Shown: in pieces, positions 13,001 to 25,600 of the stretch
Layout of the letters: each line of letters starts with the position of its first letter
How positions within the stretch are numbered: the first letter of the stretch is position 1
DNA from: Agelaius tricolor
Taxonomy: Eukaryota; Chordata; Aves; Passeriformes; Icteridae
NCBI GenBank assembly: GCA_023055355.1
Contig: JALJCS010000001.1
Location: 54,503,381-54,567,380 of the forward strand
Reading direction: 5' to 3'
Length of the DNA stretch: 64,000 nt
Program-made: the position numbers and the translations under genes
Notes under the pieces: model-generated
What the model was told of the DNA's origin: nothing
Seen by the model: only the letters and a program-made list of their open reading frames with translations
The model's database searches: none

Positions 13001-16000
13001 CCCGCCTGCTCTCCAACATCAGGTGGGATTTCTTGTGAACATGAGGTCTAAAGTATAATTTTCTGCAGGACTTAAGGTTCATTTTAGAAATAATAGTTTC
13101 CTCCCTAGAATACCCTTCCAAGCATAAAAGGGCTATCAATCTATTAAGTACACACTTCCCAAACCTGCGGGGAGATATCTTGGCCTCTGATTTTCCTCAG
13201 TTTTGCCAATCAGCAATAAAATGAAACCAATGAAAAACACAAACCAGTCAATTTGCATCTGTCCTTTAAAACATTCTCCAGTACAGTAGAAGAGTCAAAA
13301 CACATGCCCACTTTCAGTGCTGCCAGCTCAGAAAGTTAGGAGAGACAGCAGAGGCAAGCAGTGGAGTTTCTGAGGAGGGGCAGGAGTAGCTTCAAGCAGA
13401 GGCCCTTGCTGAGCAGCCCTGCTTGCTTTGTCCATGCACAGACTCAGTTCTCTGTGTTTGTTTCTATTAAGCACCACTTGCTGAGCACAAAACAGAGAGA
13501 CAATCCTGTGGGAAGAACAAGGTGGTTCCACTAAGGTGTCCTGTAAAGCACATCCTTGCCAACATGGCCTCTAAAACACACATGTATATAGACTCCAGAC
13601 AACTAATGTTACTTCTTAAATAATTAAAACAACATCTTCCCTAAGTGGCTATATAAACCTTGTTTATTTTGATTGGACTCTTGTCTCAAAAGACAAGTTA
13701 TATTACAGTATGCCAAGAAATATGCAGAAACTCTTCATCACTGTTCTGTGAAAGAAATGAACAAGCAAGTGTAATTTACCAAAACTAAATTCACTTACTT
13801 TCCTAAAGGTGTATTTGGATATAAGATTCAAATATGATTTCTAATAATGTTCAGTCACTGAATTGTTTATTACCTGTATGTGTCTTGCTTTTACACTCAA
13901 ATGCAAAAAGCATTACTAAGAAACAATATTCAGAAGAAGAGGGAAAAAAATGGAGTGAACAAAGAAATAAAACAGACACTGATTTTCTCCTTGGTACTCT
14001 TCCACACTCCCAAAAGACTTTATAAGATTCAGAGATGAAATACGTTATCAGCAAGGATGCAAGCACCTAACACATTGTTTCTATTTCAGGCAAAGCAATG
14101 AACAAGTTATCAGAAGTACCTAAAAATGGGGTCACCCAAGGTAGAAGAAGAATAAAAGCCTACAGAGATTGCATGAGTTGTAGATTTGAGTTATTCTTTG
14201 AGTTCTTAAATCTTTCTTTCATCCGTCTTGAAAAACAACCAAACACCAAAAGCTTAAAGTATTTACATTAGGATTTTTACATGTGCCCAGTTAGAACAGT
14301 TATAAGGAGCAATGCAATATATAAACAAACACGAGTATTAGAAAAAATTGTCTACAGAGAAATTAAACAGTCTCAAACGTGTTTAAGATTTTTTTTTTAA
14401 GATTTTATAACTCATCCACTCCCACAAAAAGGTCTTAATGTTCTAGATGATAAAACATGCAAAAGTAAAGCAGGTTACTGAGCAAGCTTGAATTGTACTA
14501 CATGGAACCCATGTCATTTCAGACTGACTAGTTTAAAAAGGTATGGAAAATACTTTTGGTTTTTTGCAGTACTAACTCTCCCACTGTAATTTTTGTACAA
14601 GTTTTGCTGAAGCTAAATCTAATATAAATCTTAGTCTATAAAAAAATAAAAGTTGCTGCTAGCAATAAGAGTCTAATCTTGAACTACTAAAACATCAGAT
14701 ATTTTTTGAAAGGCCTATTGTTTCAAGAAGAAACCTACTTGACTCTGTCACAGGGTGAGCAAAGTGAAGGGTACTGACCTGTCTCATTCTGAAAGTCTCT
14801 TCAATTGACTTAGTGGATTAATTCTGCCTACCCTGATATCAACTCAAGACAAGTCACCCAACCTCACCAACGTGGCCCCAAAGAGAAATTGTTTTTCCAA
14901 TGAAATCACAGCAAATTTCCCACTGATTTCCCCTTATCTTCAGCCCTATTTTCAGCTGTGGGAAACACACTCCCTATTTTTAAAAAAGCACACTCTATTG
15001 CATCCCTTGTTTCCTTTGAGCAAGTCCAAATTTACAGACTAATGATAGCATCTTCTGAGAAACTCATATCATGATTTTAAAAAAATAGAAAAAAAAATCT
15101 GAGTTCCCTCAGGAATATTGGGAAATACAGTTAGAATATGGTTAAAAAATCGTATTGAATATGTGCATGATGGGTTGGGACATTATTTCAACTATTTGAG
15201 TGTCAATTATTCTTTGATTAATATTATTAACAAAAAACTACTATGACTGTAATATTAAGAGTAACAGTCAATTATTCCTTACCTACACTCTAAAACCCTC
15301 CTGGCACAATCATTATATGGCAGCTGTTGAACAGAGTATTGCAGCAGTCTTTTCTTAAAGCAAGATGCTTATTTTACTTCAAATGTAAATAAACTCATGT
15401 CTCCTGCTGCCATGTAAAATGAGCTGTTCATAAGCAAGTGATTTTGTACCCTCCTAGTGAAGCAGCAAACAGCTCTCTGTTCTCCATTCCTGATCACCAA
15501 ATTTATTTCCTGCCTAACTCCAGTGCAGAGTGACAGCTAATTCTGCTAGCAAATCAAGCTCCCAATAACAAAATAACTGCTGCTTCTTTAAACAACCTTT
15601 TTCAGAACACCAACACAGAGGGCTTGCATGTTTTCCCCTCTAATGTCCCCACTTCCAAGCAGAACAACAAATGTGATTACAGCTATTAAATATTCCAGCT
15701 AAATGACAATCGTTTAGCAGTAACAAGAATACATTTCATTTGTCATAATACATTGATCATTTTTACACACTTTCTGTACAAATGTTGTCTGCCTAGTACT
15801 CCAGTTTGGATGTAAAAATTAGCATTTACTAAACATCATTACATGGTAATTCAACAAATAAAAATGTTGACCCAGTCTCATTTCCGAATCATCTCTCACC
15901 AGCTGAAAGATCAGTTATTTTCCCTTTTCAACCTACATTTTTTTCTGCACTGTTTCAAAGAATGATGGAAGCTACTGAAATGTTTCTATTTACCATAATA

Positions 16001-16714
16001 ATGCAATTCTGTTACTTAAGGGATTTTCTTCAGTAAACAATCTCAGATGACCAGCATTAAGATGAAGAGCTAAACCATCATAAGGACCACAAACTTATGT
16101 CGAATTTGATTCTGTGATTATCTGTAATCTGTGCTCACCTCCCTCTATAGAGTGAATTACACTCAATAGAAGGGATAATTCTAAAGGAGACAATACAACA
16201 TAAAGCCTTATCCTGCCATGAACTAAAGTAGCAGCCTTTTTTTCAATTTAGTCAATGAGGCTTAGTATACCAAAAGAAAGGACCATGCTAAACATTTTCC
16301 TACAGTCTGCACAAGCACAGTACTTAGCATTTTCCTAAATCTGAAATTTAAAAATCCCATTTCTTTACATGACAAAGAGCAACAACTTTTCTTTGCAATT
16401 ATTAACACTTGACTATCAAAAGACCCATTCTTAAAGGTGGCCTTAGATGAAAGGCAACTAGCTATGACTTCTTGTCCCTTTTTCTGGTTCAAACATTACA
16501 TTTCTCCAGGAAGCAGCAGTTCTACTTTACTGGGTTTTTTTCTGAGGTTTAGAGAAATTCAACAGGATAGCAGATCTATCATTCAAATAAAATGATACTG
16601 ATAAATTATTTTAATTAAAAGTATTTATGTTTTTTACAGAACAGGAAGTTGGGAAAAATAGTAACAAAGTAGATCCATAATCTGCTAGTGACAGTTCCAA
16701 ATAAACGCCCAGTG

Positions 16715-16752
16715 ACATACCAAAATAAATGAAACATACCAAAATAAATGAA
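16715..16752 (+). repeat. 19-base tandem duplication
   Basis: ACATACCAAAATAAATGAA occurs twice head to tail with a period of 19 (starts 16715 and 16734). The two copies are identical, which points to a fairly recent slippage duplication. Confidence 0.9.
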
Positions 16753-16777
16753 ACAAGCAAACAAAAACACAAATAGA

Positions 16778-16794
16778 ACACACACACACACACA
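16778..16794. repeat. (AC)8 microsatellite
   Basis: Eight AC units inside a longer A/C-rich tract. Confidence 0.9.
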
Positions 16795-19189
16795 TGCCAC
16801 AAAAGCCATACCAAAACCAAAAGGAAAACAAATGCCCCCAAAATCCCAAAGGTAAATCAAACAAAAATCTTGAAAAATACACTTCTGAAGCACATGCTGA
16901 TCAAAGCTTTACACTCCCTTCTTATGTATGTGCATCAAATGTATCCATCAATCTTTAAGAAAAAGCAACACATCTCACTATTTTGTCCTCTGCTGGCTGT
17001 TTTTGAGATTCTATCACATTGATTCATTCTCTGTTCTTGCAAAATAAACAGACCAAGAACTGAAAATGGTGCTTATTTTCTGTGTCTGCTCTCTTTAACA
17101 AGACTAACATCAATTGTGCTAAAACCTACTTAGGAGCAAAAAACTGCAACACATTTAATATCATCTAGGTGCTGAGGGTAATTATACACACAGAGGACCA
17201 AAAAGGTAATCACTTGACCAGTACTTGCTCTATGTATACACAGCATTTCAAGTTAATGGTTCAGAGCAAAATATGACACTAAGTCTCACTTTCTTGGCAG
17301 AATTCAATATTTTAGAATAAAAATGACTTCAGAAAATAACTCATACAACCAGCCAACCAGCAGTAAACACCTGTGTTTGCTAGCTTTAAAACTCTATCTG
17401 ACAAGGCAAAAGCCAACTGATTTCCTTGGCATAAACTTGACATTTCCAACCTGGGACATTACCCAATCCAGGCACTGTAAACCCTTTCCTAAATGATGTA
17501 ATCACACTGCTGCTCCTATAGTTCTGGTTTACTTGCAGTTTCCATTACAATAAATCCTTGCTACATATTCCTAGAGCTTTTACAACTTTTTCTCCCCTTA
17601 AAAAAAAAAAGTTACTCCATATTGAAACTTGCCATATAAGACAACAACAGGCATATTTTCCTTACACCTCAAAAAAATCTGTATATCAAAAAAGGGGGGA
17701 AATGGAATTAGTACTTCTCTGAATATCTACAGTTCCATTCTTAAAACAGTGAGGACACTGATAACATTTGGTTTTGAATTCTGCAAATCAAGAATATTAA
17801 AAAAAGTTAGAGGAACAAGTGATTAGCACCCTTTCATCTCACAGAATTTCTATAGCAAAAAAAGGAGAAAAAATAGACTGAGGCTCAGGCCTCATAACTT
17901 GTCTTGCTGCAAGCAGGCTCAAGGCACTAAAGCAACTGCATGATCAGTACTGAAATGTTCCATTTAAAATAGTTATTAGAAATGGCTGTTGTACACATCT
18001 ATGCAAATATCTTTCATAAAGAATTTACTATGCATTATAGCAACATGATCCTATTTACACAATAAGTTGTTGTTCCAGTCCATCAAGTACACAAGGAATT
18101 TTAATGCACGCTAAAAAAAAAATCAATTAGGCAATGATCATCTGATTAAACAGGCATATCACACCATTCAATTCTTTCAAACATATTCATAAATCCAAGC
18201 CTTCAAACTTTGATGAAAAGTTTCAAAACCTGTGAGTGAATATTTCAAGTATATGATTTTTAAGTTTAATTAAATTCATCACAAAATAAAATTCTGCATG
18301 TTATTATCACAAAAAGTAACACCACTAGTGAGAAAAAAGCCCCTGATTTTGACCAGTATTCTGAGGTCTTTTTATTTTTAGCACAAATGTCTTTACAAAG
18401 CAGCAGACGGTTTTCCTACAGCACTCAGCACTAAAGCACTTTGAGCGGACAATCGAACTAAAGCCAGAAGGAACTGATCATGGCATCATCACTTGCCTGA
18501 CTGAGGTCCAAAAAGGGTGTGAGGCAAAAAAGAAGTTAAATGAAAAGCAAATTATTGTCTTTATAATCAGATCTTATTACTCAGATAGTATTTCACTCAT
18601 AGTGAGATGTATTGCAAAATCAAGCCTGAAGTTTTCAGGTGCTAGCTATCTCTGCATATTAGGATTTTCAGTTTTGACATCATCTCTTTGTAATTCCAAG
18701 TGATATCTAAAATATTAGAAACTGAAAGTTAAATATGAGAGAATATTTTCTGCTTTCTGGTTTTACATACATTCCCTGGGTAAGGAGTGCTAATAATCTA
18801 AAAATTACATTCACCCCATGCAAACCAGGAGAGAGAGTTCATGAGATTATGAGATAGCAGTATTAAGACTTATAGGCAAGAACAGCATTTTAAAACCTTG
18901 CTGCAACTTGTGTTCCATTCATAAGGACTGACAACATCGGCACAGGTCATCTTGCTCCCTGCTTTCACTTGCCTTCTTTCCCCCTCTCCCACTGAAGGTG
19001 AATGGGAAAGAAACAAAATCCCAAGTTTCCTAACAATAAAAAAATCTCTTTCTAAGTAATTAATTTTCCATATTAATGCATTCTGACAAGATATATGTCA
19101 TCTGCAATCCTATAAATTAAGCATATGACTCTTTTTTTATCACCTTCCTTTCTCATACCTTCCTTTTTATATAGGTGTCAAATCAGTCC

Positions 19190-19345
19190 AGAGGCTTTAT
19201 ATATTTATTTGGCTCACACTGAGTTAACTGGACATGCCCTCAAAATATTACAAAATGTTGCAGCACCCTTCAAACTGCTTAGCACTTTGTCCCAGGAGGC
19301 TATCACCCATCTTCACATGACAAATCTGTATCCCTGTTGTTAACT
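19190..19345 (+). repeat. Possible LINE (CR1/L2 group) ORF2 fragment
   Basis: A plus-strand frame reads ...KILQNVAAPFKLLSTL... then EAITHLHMTNLYP. This resembles the 'LQxVQNAAARLL…HITPVLxxLHWLP' stretch near the end of non-LTR retrotransposon ORF2. The likeness is short, and I could not extend it past the stop at about 19341. It is a weak call. Confidence 0.25.
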
Positions 19346-20544
19346 GTCAGAAAAGAAAGCAAAAATCTCAGGTTACCACTACTTTATTTACAACCAACCT
19401 GCCTTTCCTATATGGCCATTTATATATCTAGACCCCTTTATCTTTAGCTGTATTCGTGTAAAGAGTTTGCCTGGATTTCAAATTGTGCCCTTTATGTAAG
19501 GCTCAGTGTGTTGTGCTGGGGGGGCTCATCATCAATACTCATCAGAGACGAGTTCCAAACACTTACAGGATCTGCTTTCTCTCTTCAGTCCTTTGCAGAA
19601 CATATCCCATACCTTCCATAGTCACTTCAATATCCTGCAGTTTCCACACGGAATTTTAAGAGAATCTGGGGGTTTATTTGCACCTTCATGTTTGGTGTCA
19701 AGCATGCCTAGGCCAAACAGCAGTTGTAAGAGAATGACTGCAGCATTTCATAGATACCCCTTTTAAAACTGGTTAGCAGGCTGTGCTTGACACCCATGCT
19801 GCACATATGTAGGCTGACTGCACCTGATACCATTTCATCTTTTTTATCCTCTTTAATCTTTTACTGCTTATGCCAGAGGCCTCCCTTCCTGAGAGAGAGC
19901 TCTTCCACCTCTGGGCTGCAGGCTGGAACACACTATTCTCTGCTGCAATATGACATAGACCAGCTAACTACATCTAGGCAATTATCTTCAATTCTACCAC
20001 TTTCATTAATTTTAGCTCAATCTTTAGGGTGCTGTTTTTCATCTTTATTCCTTCATTTGCAGCATCCTGCAGCAGAGCCTGCAAGTTAAAATCTGTCAAG
20101 TCCCATAGTTCTAACCTCAAGCCACAACACTTGCTGACAAAGAGCCAGACTTAACATTTCAAGGTCTTCTTCAAAATTCAGAAATCTTCACAGTTTAACA
20201 AAAAGCCTTCTTGTTTCATCCAAGGAAACAGAGCTGACACCCTCAGCTATCTTTGACCAACAGCAAACTATAACTTAAAATAAGAACAATCTCTCCCATT
20301 GATGCTTCCCACCCTTCCTACAGTGTGGCACTTCCACCCTCATAATCCATCTACTCAGTGCTATCTCTGCACAATATTAAATCTGAGTACAGTATGTGTT
20401 TAAGGCCCGGTATCTTTTAACCAATCAAGTTTCTGGAAGTGCCTCGTGCTTTTGATAAATTCAATGTGACACTGTAAAGCAGTACAATTTCCAGAATGTG
20501 CTGAGATTCATCTTCTGAAACTTCTGGCAATATTATGTATTTTA

Positions 20545-20580
20545 TGTATATATATGTATATATATATATATATATATATG
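20545..20580. repeat. (AT)n microsatellite
   Basis: An alternating TA run, interrupted once by TGTA, directly precedes the tRNA-derived relic region. Confidence 0.95.
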
Positions 20581-20659
20581 ATATCTAAAGTAGGTACGTG
20601 CTACACAGTTTTAACAAGCGTAGCTAGGCTCTCCTTACTTAATATTCATGTCACAGGAG

Positions 20660-20735
20660 TAAAAATCCAGCCAGGAATCAAACTGTGGCATCCTGTGCCA
20701 AAGACAACTTACCACTCAGCTGGTAAGTTGGCAAT
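20660..20735 (-). repeat. tRNA-derived relic (SINE head or tRNA pseudogene)
   Basis: On the minus strand the sequence has an A-box-like CCAGCTGAGTGG (20723-20712) and, about 40 bases later, a B-box-like AGTTTGATTCC (20684-20674; two mismatches to GGTTCGANTCC). Between them is an anticodon-arm-like TTTGGCACAGGATGCCA. The perfect 10-base inverted repeat CAACTTACCA/TGGTAAGTTG (20705-20730) covers the D-arm position. The acceptor stem is not preserved, so a working tRNA is unlikely. It is probably the tRNA head of an old SINE. Confidence 0.6.
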
Positions 20736-20929
20736 TCAATTTACAAACCTGCATTCCTGCATTTTAATCCTTTGTAGAAAGGTGGTAATATATGAGCAAT
20801 ATGAAAAGAACTGGATTCAGATCATTAGAGGTTCACAAACCAAACACACGAAGCTTTGGAGGCTGTCCAAAACAAAATCATGCCTAGGTGGTGATGTCCG
20901 TTCAATAAAAACTCAATGTCATAATTATG

Positions 20930-21060
20930 CCGTCCCTGCTCCCCGAAGAGCTCTGGTGCTGGGCTGGCCCTGCCACGGAGGGCAGCGCTGCGAGGAGACC
21001 GATGGGGCCGGCAGCCAATGGCGCTGCCAGCTCGCTGCCGGCTGACGGGTCATTTACAAT
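20930..21060. promoter_or_regulatory. Small GC-rich patch with CCAAT box in intron 2
   Basis: A roughly 130-base GC-rich, CpG-containing patch in otherwise AT-rich intron. It includes GGCAGCCAATGGCGC near 21010-21024 (NF-Y-like CCAAT) and a TGACGGGTCA near-palindrome near 21044-21053. AT-rich homeodomain-type ATTA/TAAT words follow immediately. The arrangement suggests a compact regulatory element; there is no direct proof. Confidence 0.35.
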
Positions 21061-22428
21061 TACCAAGCAATTAGCAAATGCACTGAAAATTCAACACTCG
21101 TCGCCGTAACACAGAATAACTCATTCTTAAATTAAAAATGTGTTTTAATAACTTCACTTTGGTTACAGATACACAGAGAAAAATAAAGCCTCCTTTATTC
21201 AATTTCAACTCCCTTTTGCAACTGACAAAATGCTTTGCTGCCTGAATCTAGCAACCAAATATACAGTTTGGCATTTCTAAACTAAATAATCTCTTCCTTA
21301 TCAGTAAGTATCTATTTAACAACAGAAAAGAAGAAAAATTAAGACATGTGATAATGATATTATAATATATTTGAAACTGTTATTTAATTAACTGTCTGAT
21401 TAACATCTTGTCCTACTGGATGGATAATAACAAGAATTGGCCAGAAATCTATCTGCCAGGAGTCCAAAATTTTATCTTATTTTCTATATTAAACAATAAA
21501 TATAAAAAGAAACTAATCTCTGACTGCTCAGTTGCACAAAACAAATATTTTTTCCCATTAATGATCAAGTTACTTGTTCTGCTCACAAGGCAGCGTAGAG
21601 CTCTCACTGCCTACACACATATCACTAATTAAAAAAAAAAAAAGAGCTAACTTAAACTTCTTCATAACCTCAGTTTATCTCTCCCTCTTGAAAACTGCTG
21701 TATTTTCCTTAGTACATGGTATGCACATTGAGACTGACCTTCTTAAAAAGGGTAGGAAAAAAGCACAAGGTCTCCATCAGCAGTGAAATCCAAGAAGATA
21801 AAATGAAGATCCTTACCTTTCTATATACTCTGATACATTAAAAAAAAATCCTATCTTTAAAGAATTGGTAAAAGAAAAAAAATAAGAAAAGCTACAGACT
21901 CCTATTAAAATGAGGAGAAAAAAGAAAACCAACCACCACAACAACAAACAGATGATATAAATATGTACCACTTTTGTATGCACTGGACTACACTAGCCTT
22001 GATGTACTGATGTCAGCTCTAGGTTTTCATCTTACATTTAAGTGTGTGTAAGCCGGAGAGAAAGAGAACATAAAAACCCCTAAAAAGCCAAGAACAAAAT
22101 AGCAACAGCAGCAAAGAAAAGAACCAAAAAATATGCAAGACTACGTGGTGTCAACTGGAAAAAAAAAAAGAAAACTCATGGCATTTGACATACTTCTCTC
22201 TCTCCAGAAAGATCCCAGCAACAAACTAAACCCTGTTCAAACTGTAAGGGATTTCAGAAAACATTCACACTGTGAACATAATTTCTTTAGTTTTAAAACA
22301 GCCCTTCATCCTCTTTTTGCACAAGAAATACTTATTTCGGAGGGTTTTCTCTTGCCCCTCTGTATTTACCGGAATGTCAGGAGGGAAGAGAAAGAGAGGA
22401 GGGAAACCAAAGCAACCCAGAAAAATCC

Positions 22429-22440
22429 TCCACAAACCTG
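22429..22440 (-). other. ARID1B: Exon 2 splice donor
   Basis: The minus-strand junction is CAG|GTTTGTGG, with GT at 22437-22436. Positions +4 to +6 of the donor are weak (T, G, T), while the exon side (CAG) is ideal. The protein match to ARID1B ends at the CAA CAG codons. Confidence 0.88.
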
Positions 22441-22632
22441 TTGCTGTGGATACTGCATTCCTCCCATGGCTGCCGGGGCTCGGCCCTGCATTCCCACGGG
22501 ATAGCGCTGGGGGCCGGGAGGGCCGTAGGACTGCCCGGGGTAGGGGCTGCTCTGCTGTGCCTGAGAATGAGGGTTATTGCCCATGCCGTACAGCTGCGGC
22601 CTCTTCATCACCATCGGATCCATCGGGCTGCC
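22438..22632 (-). CDS. ARID1B: ARID1B coding exon 2 (65 codons, phase 0/0)
   Basis: The second coding exon of ARID1B continues the disordered, Gln/Pro/Gly/Met-rich N-terminal region. It starts [18 protein letters not shown] and ends GMQYPQQQ, which I recognise as the ARID1B segment directly after exon 1. ARID1A has a related block here. The acceptor is CAACAG|GGC (AG at 22634-22633), preceded by a T-rich tract. The donor is CAACAG|GTTTGT (GT at 22437-22436). The length is 195 bases, a multiple of three, and exon 1 also ends in phase 0, so skipping this exon would keep the frame. Open frame continues into both introns without homology, so only the bounded segment is called. Exon 3 would lie left of position 1. 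Confidence 0.95.
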
Positions 22633-22668
22633 CTGTTGGCAAACACAAGCAAAGGAATATTTAAGACA
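22633..22668 (-). other. ARID1B: Exon 2 splice acceptor and pyrimidine tract
   Basis: Minus-strand sequence upstream of exon 2 is T-rich (CCTTTGCTTGTGTTTGCC) and ends in CAACAG, with AG at 22634-22633. A possible branch adenine lies about 28 bases upstream in TCTTAAAT, which is only a near match to the branch consensus. Confidence 0.85.
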
Positions 22669-25600
22669 TGCAAAGAAAAAGGTCAGAATCGTCATGCTCA
22701 CTGCGGGCGAATGATACGTGTGTTTTCTCAACGCTTTACACATCAAATATTGACTCGATGTACAAACTGGCAAAATACCATACCCTGGGTTCTCTGATTA
22801 ATTAGATGAGGTTTTGAGTATTAGTCTGGGACTTCCATTTCATTTAAAACAACTTTAGAAAATATTTTGCATTATAACTTGAGGCTGACTCTTACCTATA
22901 CAGACAGAGAGCAGAAAATCTCCCCAAAAAATTTCAGCTTAAGAAATAATTAAATATACTGCTGCACACTGATTAGCATCACTGGCCTTAACATTAAAAA
23001 AAAAAAAAAAAACAACCAAAAAACATAAATATATATCAAGTGAGACACAAACAGTGGACAAATCACTTAACCTTAAGAAAATATCTGTTCTCTCACATCA
23101 GAAAAAAAGAGAAACTGGAAAGAAAATAAAGTTTCCAAGAAGTGCAGTGTATACAGAACACTGCATTTCAGCATTTTCCTGTTGCTTTCGTGCACACTAA
23201 TAAGTTTCCAGATCAAAAAGCAAGTCATAACCCACATTTTACATGAAAGTTTATTTGCTTCTTTAATAGACCTCAGAAAATCCAAACTGCAACCAGTGAT
23301 GGAGGGGGAAGGGAGGCAAGGGAGAGAAGTTTTATTTTTAGACTTTTTGGCAGCACTTACCAAGCCCTGTAACAGTTTCAGGACAGGTGTCAACCATTGT
23401 GTAGTATTACTCTCATGTTTTATTACTGAGAACTAACTGAACCAGAAAAAATACCATACTTCGTGAAGTGCAGCCCTGTATTAATGTTAATATGACATCC
23501 ATTTTTTAATTCCTGAGTTCTGGTTAGATTAATGGAAGAATGTTCAGGGAAGCTTCCAAAAAGCCTATCACAATCTCATCTTCATGAAAGTGGCGAATAT
23601 CCCCCTCCTTATTGTTCCCCCCCCAAAAAAAAGACCTATTAATTTACCCAGCCAGCTCACTCCCCCAGCAGGAGCAGGATTCCCTCTTGCAGCACACTGC
23701 TGAACAGTTTAATTTTAAAACCACCTATGTAATACAGCTTCTTCATGTCCTTTCTGATGTAATAGTATTATGACAATAACTAAGATTTCCCACTCCCATC
23801 CCTGTTTCTTCTCATCACTGCTGTTTGTATTACTAATACACTACTTTTTTTGTTCCTATCCAAAATATGCCCTTTCCAAAGTAGTCACTGCTTAATGAAC
23901 TATTATTCTTTCCTTACTCCAAATAGAATCCATCAAACCTCATTTTTTTCCCCTGGCTGTCTCTACCATTACCAATACCAATTTTCCAGGAATGTCACCC
24001 AAAACTAATAAAGTATTCTGAATATGGGCACACTACACCTGAGGAGATGGAAATGATAACCTCTTCCTTACAGGAATCTCCATTCACTTCAGAAGAGGAC
24101 TGCCCTTTTTTGCTACCATAGCAAATTCCACATTCACTGCTAATTTTGGATAAGTATTACTCAGCAATTTTCCTTTTATTGTTTGCCTGCTCTATAGCCA
24201 GATTAGAAGTTTCTATTTTTGCCACTAAATGTCCCTGGGTAATTTACTATTTATATTTCATACTTTTCAAAATCAATGGTTCCTCCACCACTGCAGATCA
24301 CCTGATCCACAACAACATTCTCAGTTTTGGGGTTTTTTAGGCCATCATGCACTCTCACCACAGTTTCAACTAAAAACAAAAAGGCTAAGCCGTATAGATT
24401 CCTTTTAACAGTGTCCCAGGGGAAAACTTACATTTCCTCCTATAGACCACAATATTTTATCTATGTTTACTTCTGTGTTTTAATGTTCGGTGCATCACCT
24501 GTCATATTCTTCTTCTCAAACATAAATCCTTATTCAAAGTGAGTCTTGAGCTTCCTCCATTAGATGCCCATGAAGCCAAACAGCACTTTTCATTGCTACC
24601 ATCTTCTGTATCAGGGTATAATTTCCAGGTCTCATCTCCAATAACCACATTACTTAAATTTAAGTTTGATTAATTTTGAGTGGAGTATTTTCTTTTCTGC
24701 ATCCAACTCTTAAATATAAACAATGCAGATAGCTACACAGCTAAAACAATCTGACATTATCCATTATTAAGACTACTTTCAGGTGCATATAAACTTTGCC
24801 AAACTTCAAGCATTTAGGCTGAAATTTTCCAGGGCATATGTATGCCTGAGGCTGAAATTCTCTGGAAAATTCAGCAGAAATAGTTCAGCTATGTCTTAGA
24901 ATGAGGTCACAGAAAAATACATCGTTTATGTTCTCACATAAAACACTTGAAAATACCTCTTGAACACCATGCTTTGAGGCAGAGAATTTTAATTTCCCAG
25001 GGTGACACTGGACACTCATGAAAGGTAAGGCATGCGCCCCTGTCAGAGAGAGCACCTGAATGTCACCAGACTGGGAGCACAGGAGGAATAAACAGGAGCC
25101 CATGAGGGGCAGGGCAAGGTTTCTTCAGAGGAGTTACGAAGTGTATGGAAGCTGCCTTGAATTTGCCAGACAAAGGAAGAGGGACGAGTTAAAAAAGCAA
25201 TGGAGACAGAAGTGAGGCAGAAAGAGCTGAAGGGGAGAGGAGGAAACAAGGTCAGGAGGCGACATGGATACAGGCCAAAGAGTCTCTGTCCTTTGGACTA
25301 GTGACCTCCAAGCAGCAGAGCTTCTGTGTGTGTGTTGGGAGAGTGAGCCTCACTGCCAGTGCATCCTTCCTTCCCTCCTTCTCACCAGCCTGCCATCACT
25401 ACACTTCTCCATGTTCTCTTCAGGTCAGCCACTCCTCTTTCCCTCAGCTAATATCCTCCAATTCAGAAAGGTGGAGGGATGAAGAGCCTCAGATATTGCT
25501 GTAATCCAGGCACCAGGGGCTGCAGTGTCTCACACAACACTGGAATCAAGGGGGCTGTGGTCACTGGGAGGAAGGGACTTGGACATACTCAGAACTTATT

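Larger units (their letters stand above)
1..22437 (-). other. ARID1B: ARID1B intron 2, 5' part (runs off the left edge)
   Basis: All sequence downstream of the exon 2 donor is AT-rich and noncoding in appearance. No further ARID1B coding block can be found on the minus strand, so exon 3 must lie outside the window. Contents I can support are listed separately: A/C-rich tracts, a (GT)n and an (AT)n microsatellite, two perfect hairpins, a 19-base tandem duplication, a tRNA-derived relic, a possible LINE relic and a small GC-rich patch. I see nothing specific in the rest. Confidence 0.85.

Noticed and set aside
20554..21045. 163-codon plus-strand open frame
   Set aside because: It begins in an (AT)n microsatellite, runs through a tRNA-derived relic and a GC-rich patch, and is clearly not a protein-coding unit.
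22366..22773. Open frame extending ARID1B exon 2 into both introns
   Set aside because: Only 22438-22632 matches ARID1B. Canonical AG and GT borders delimit the exon, and the extensions have no homology.
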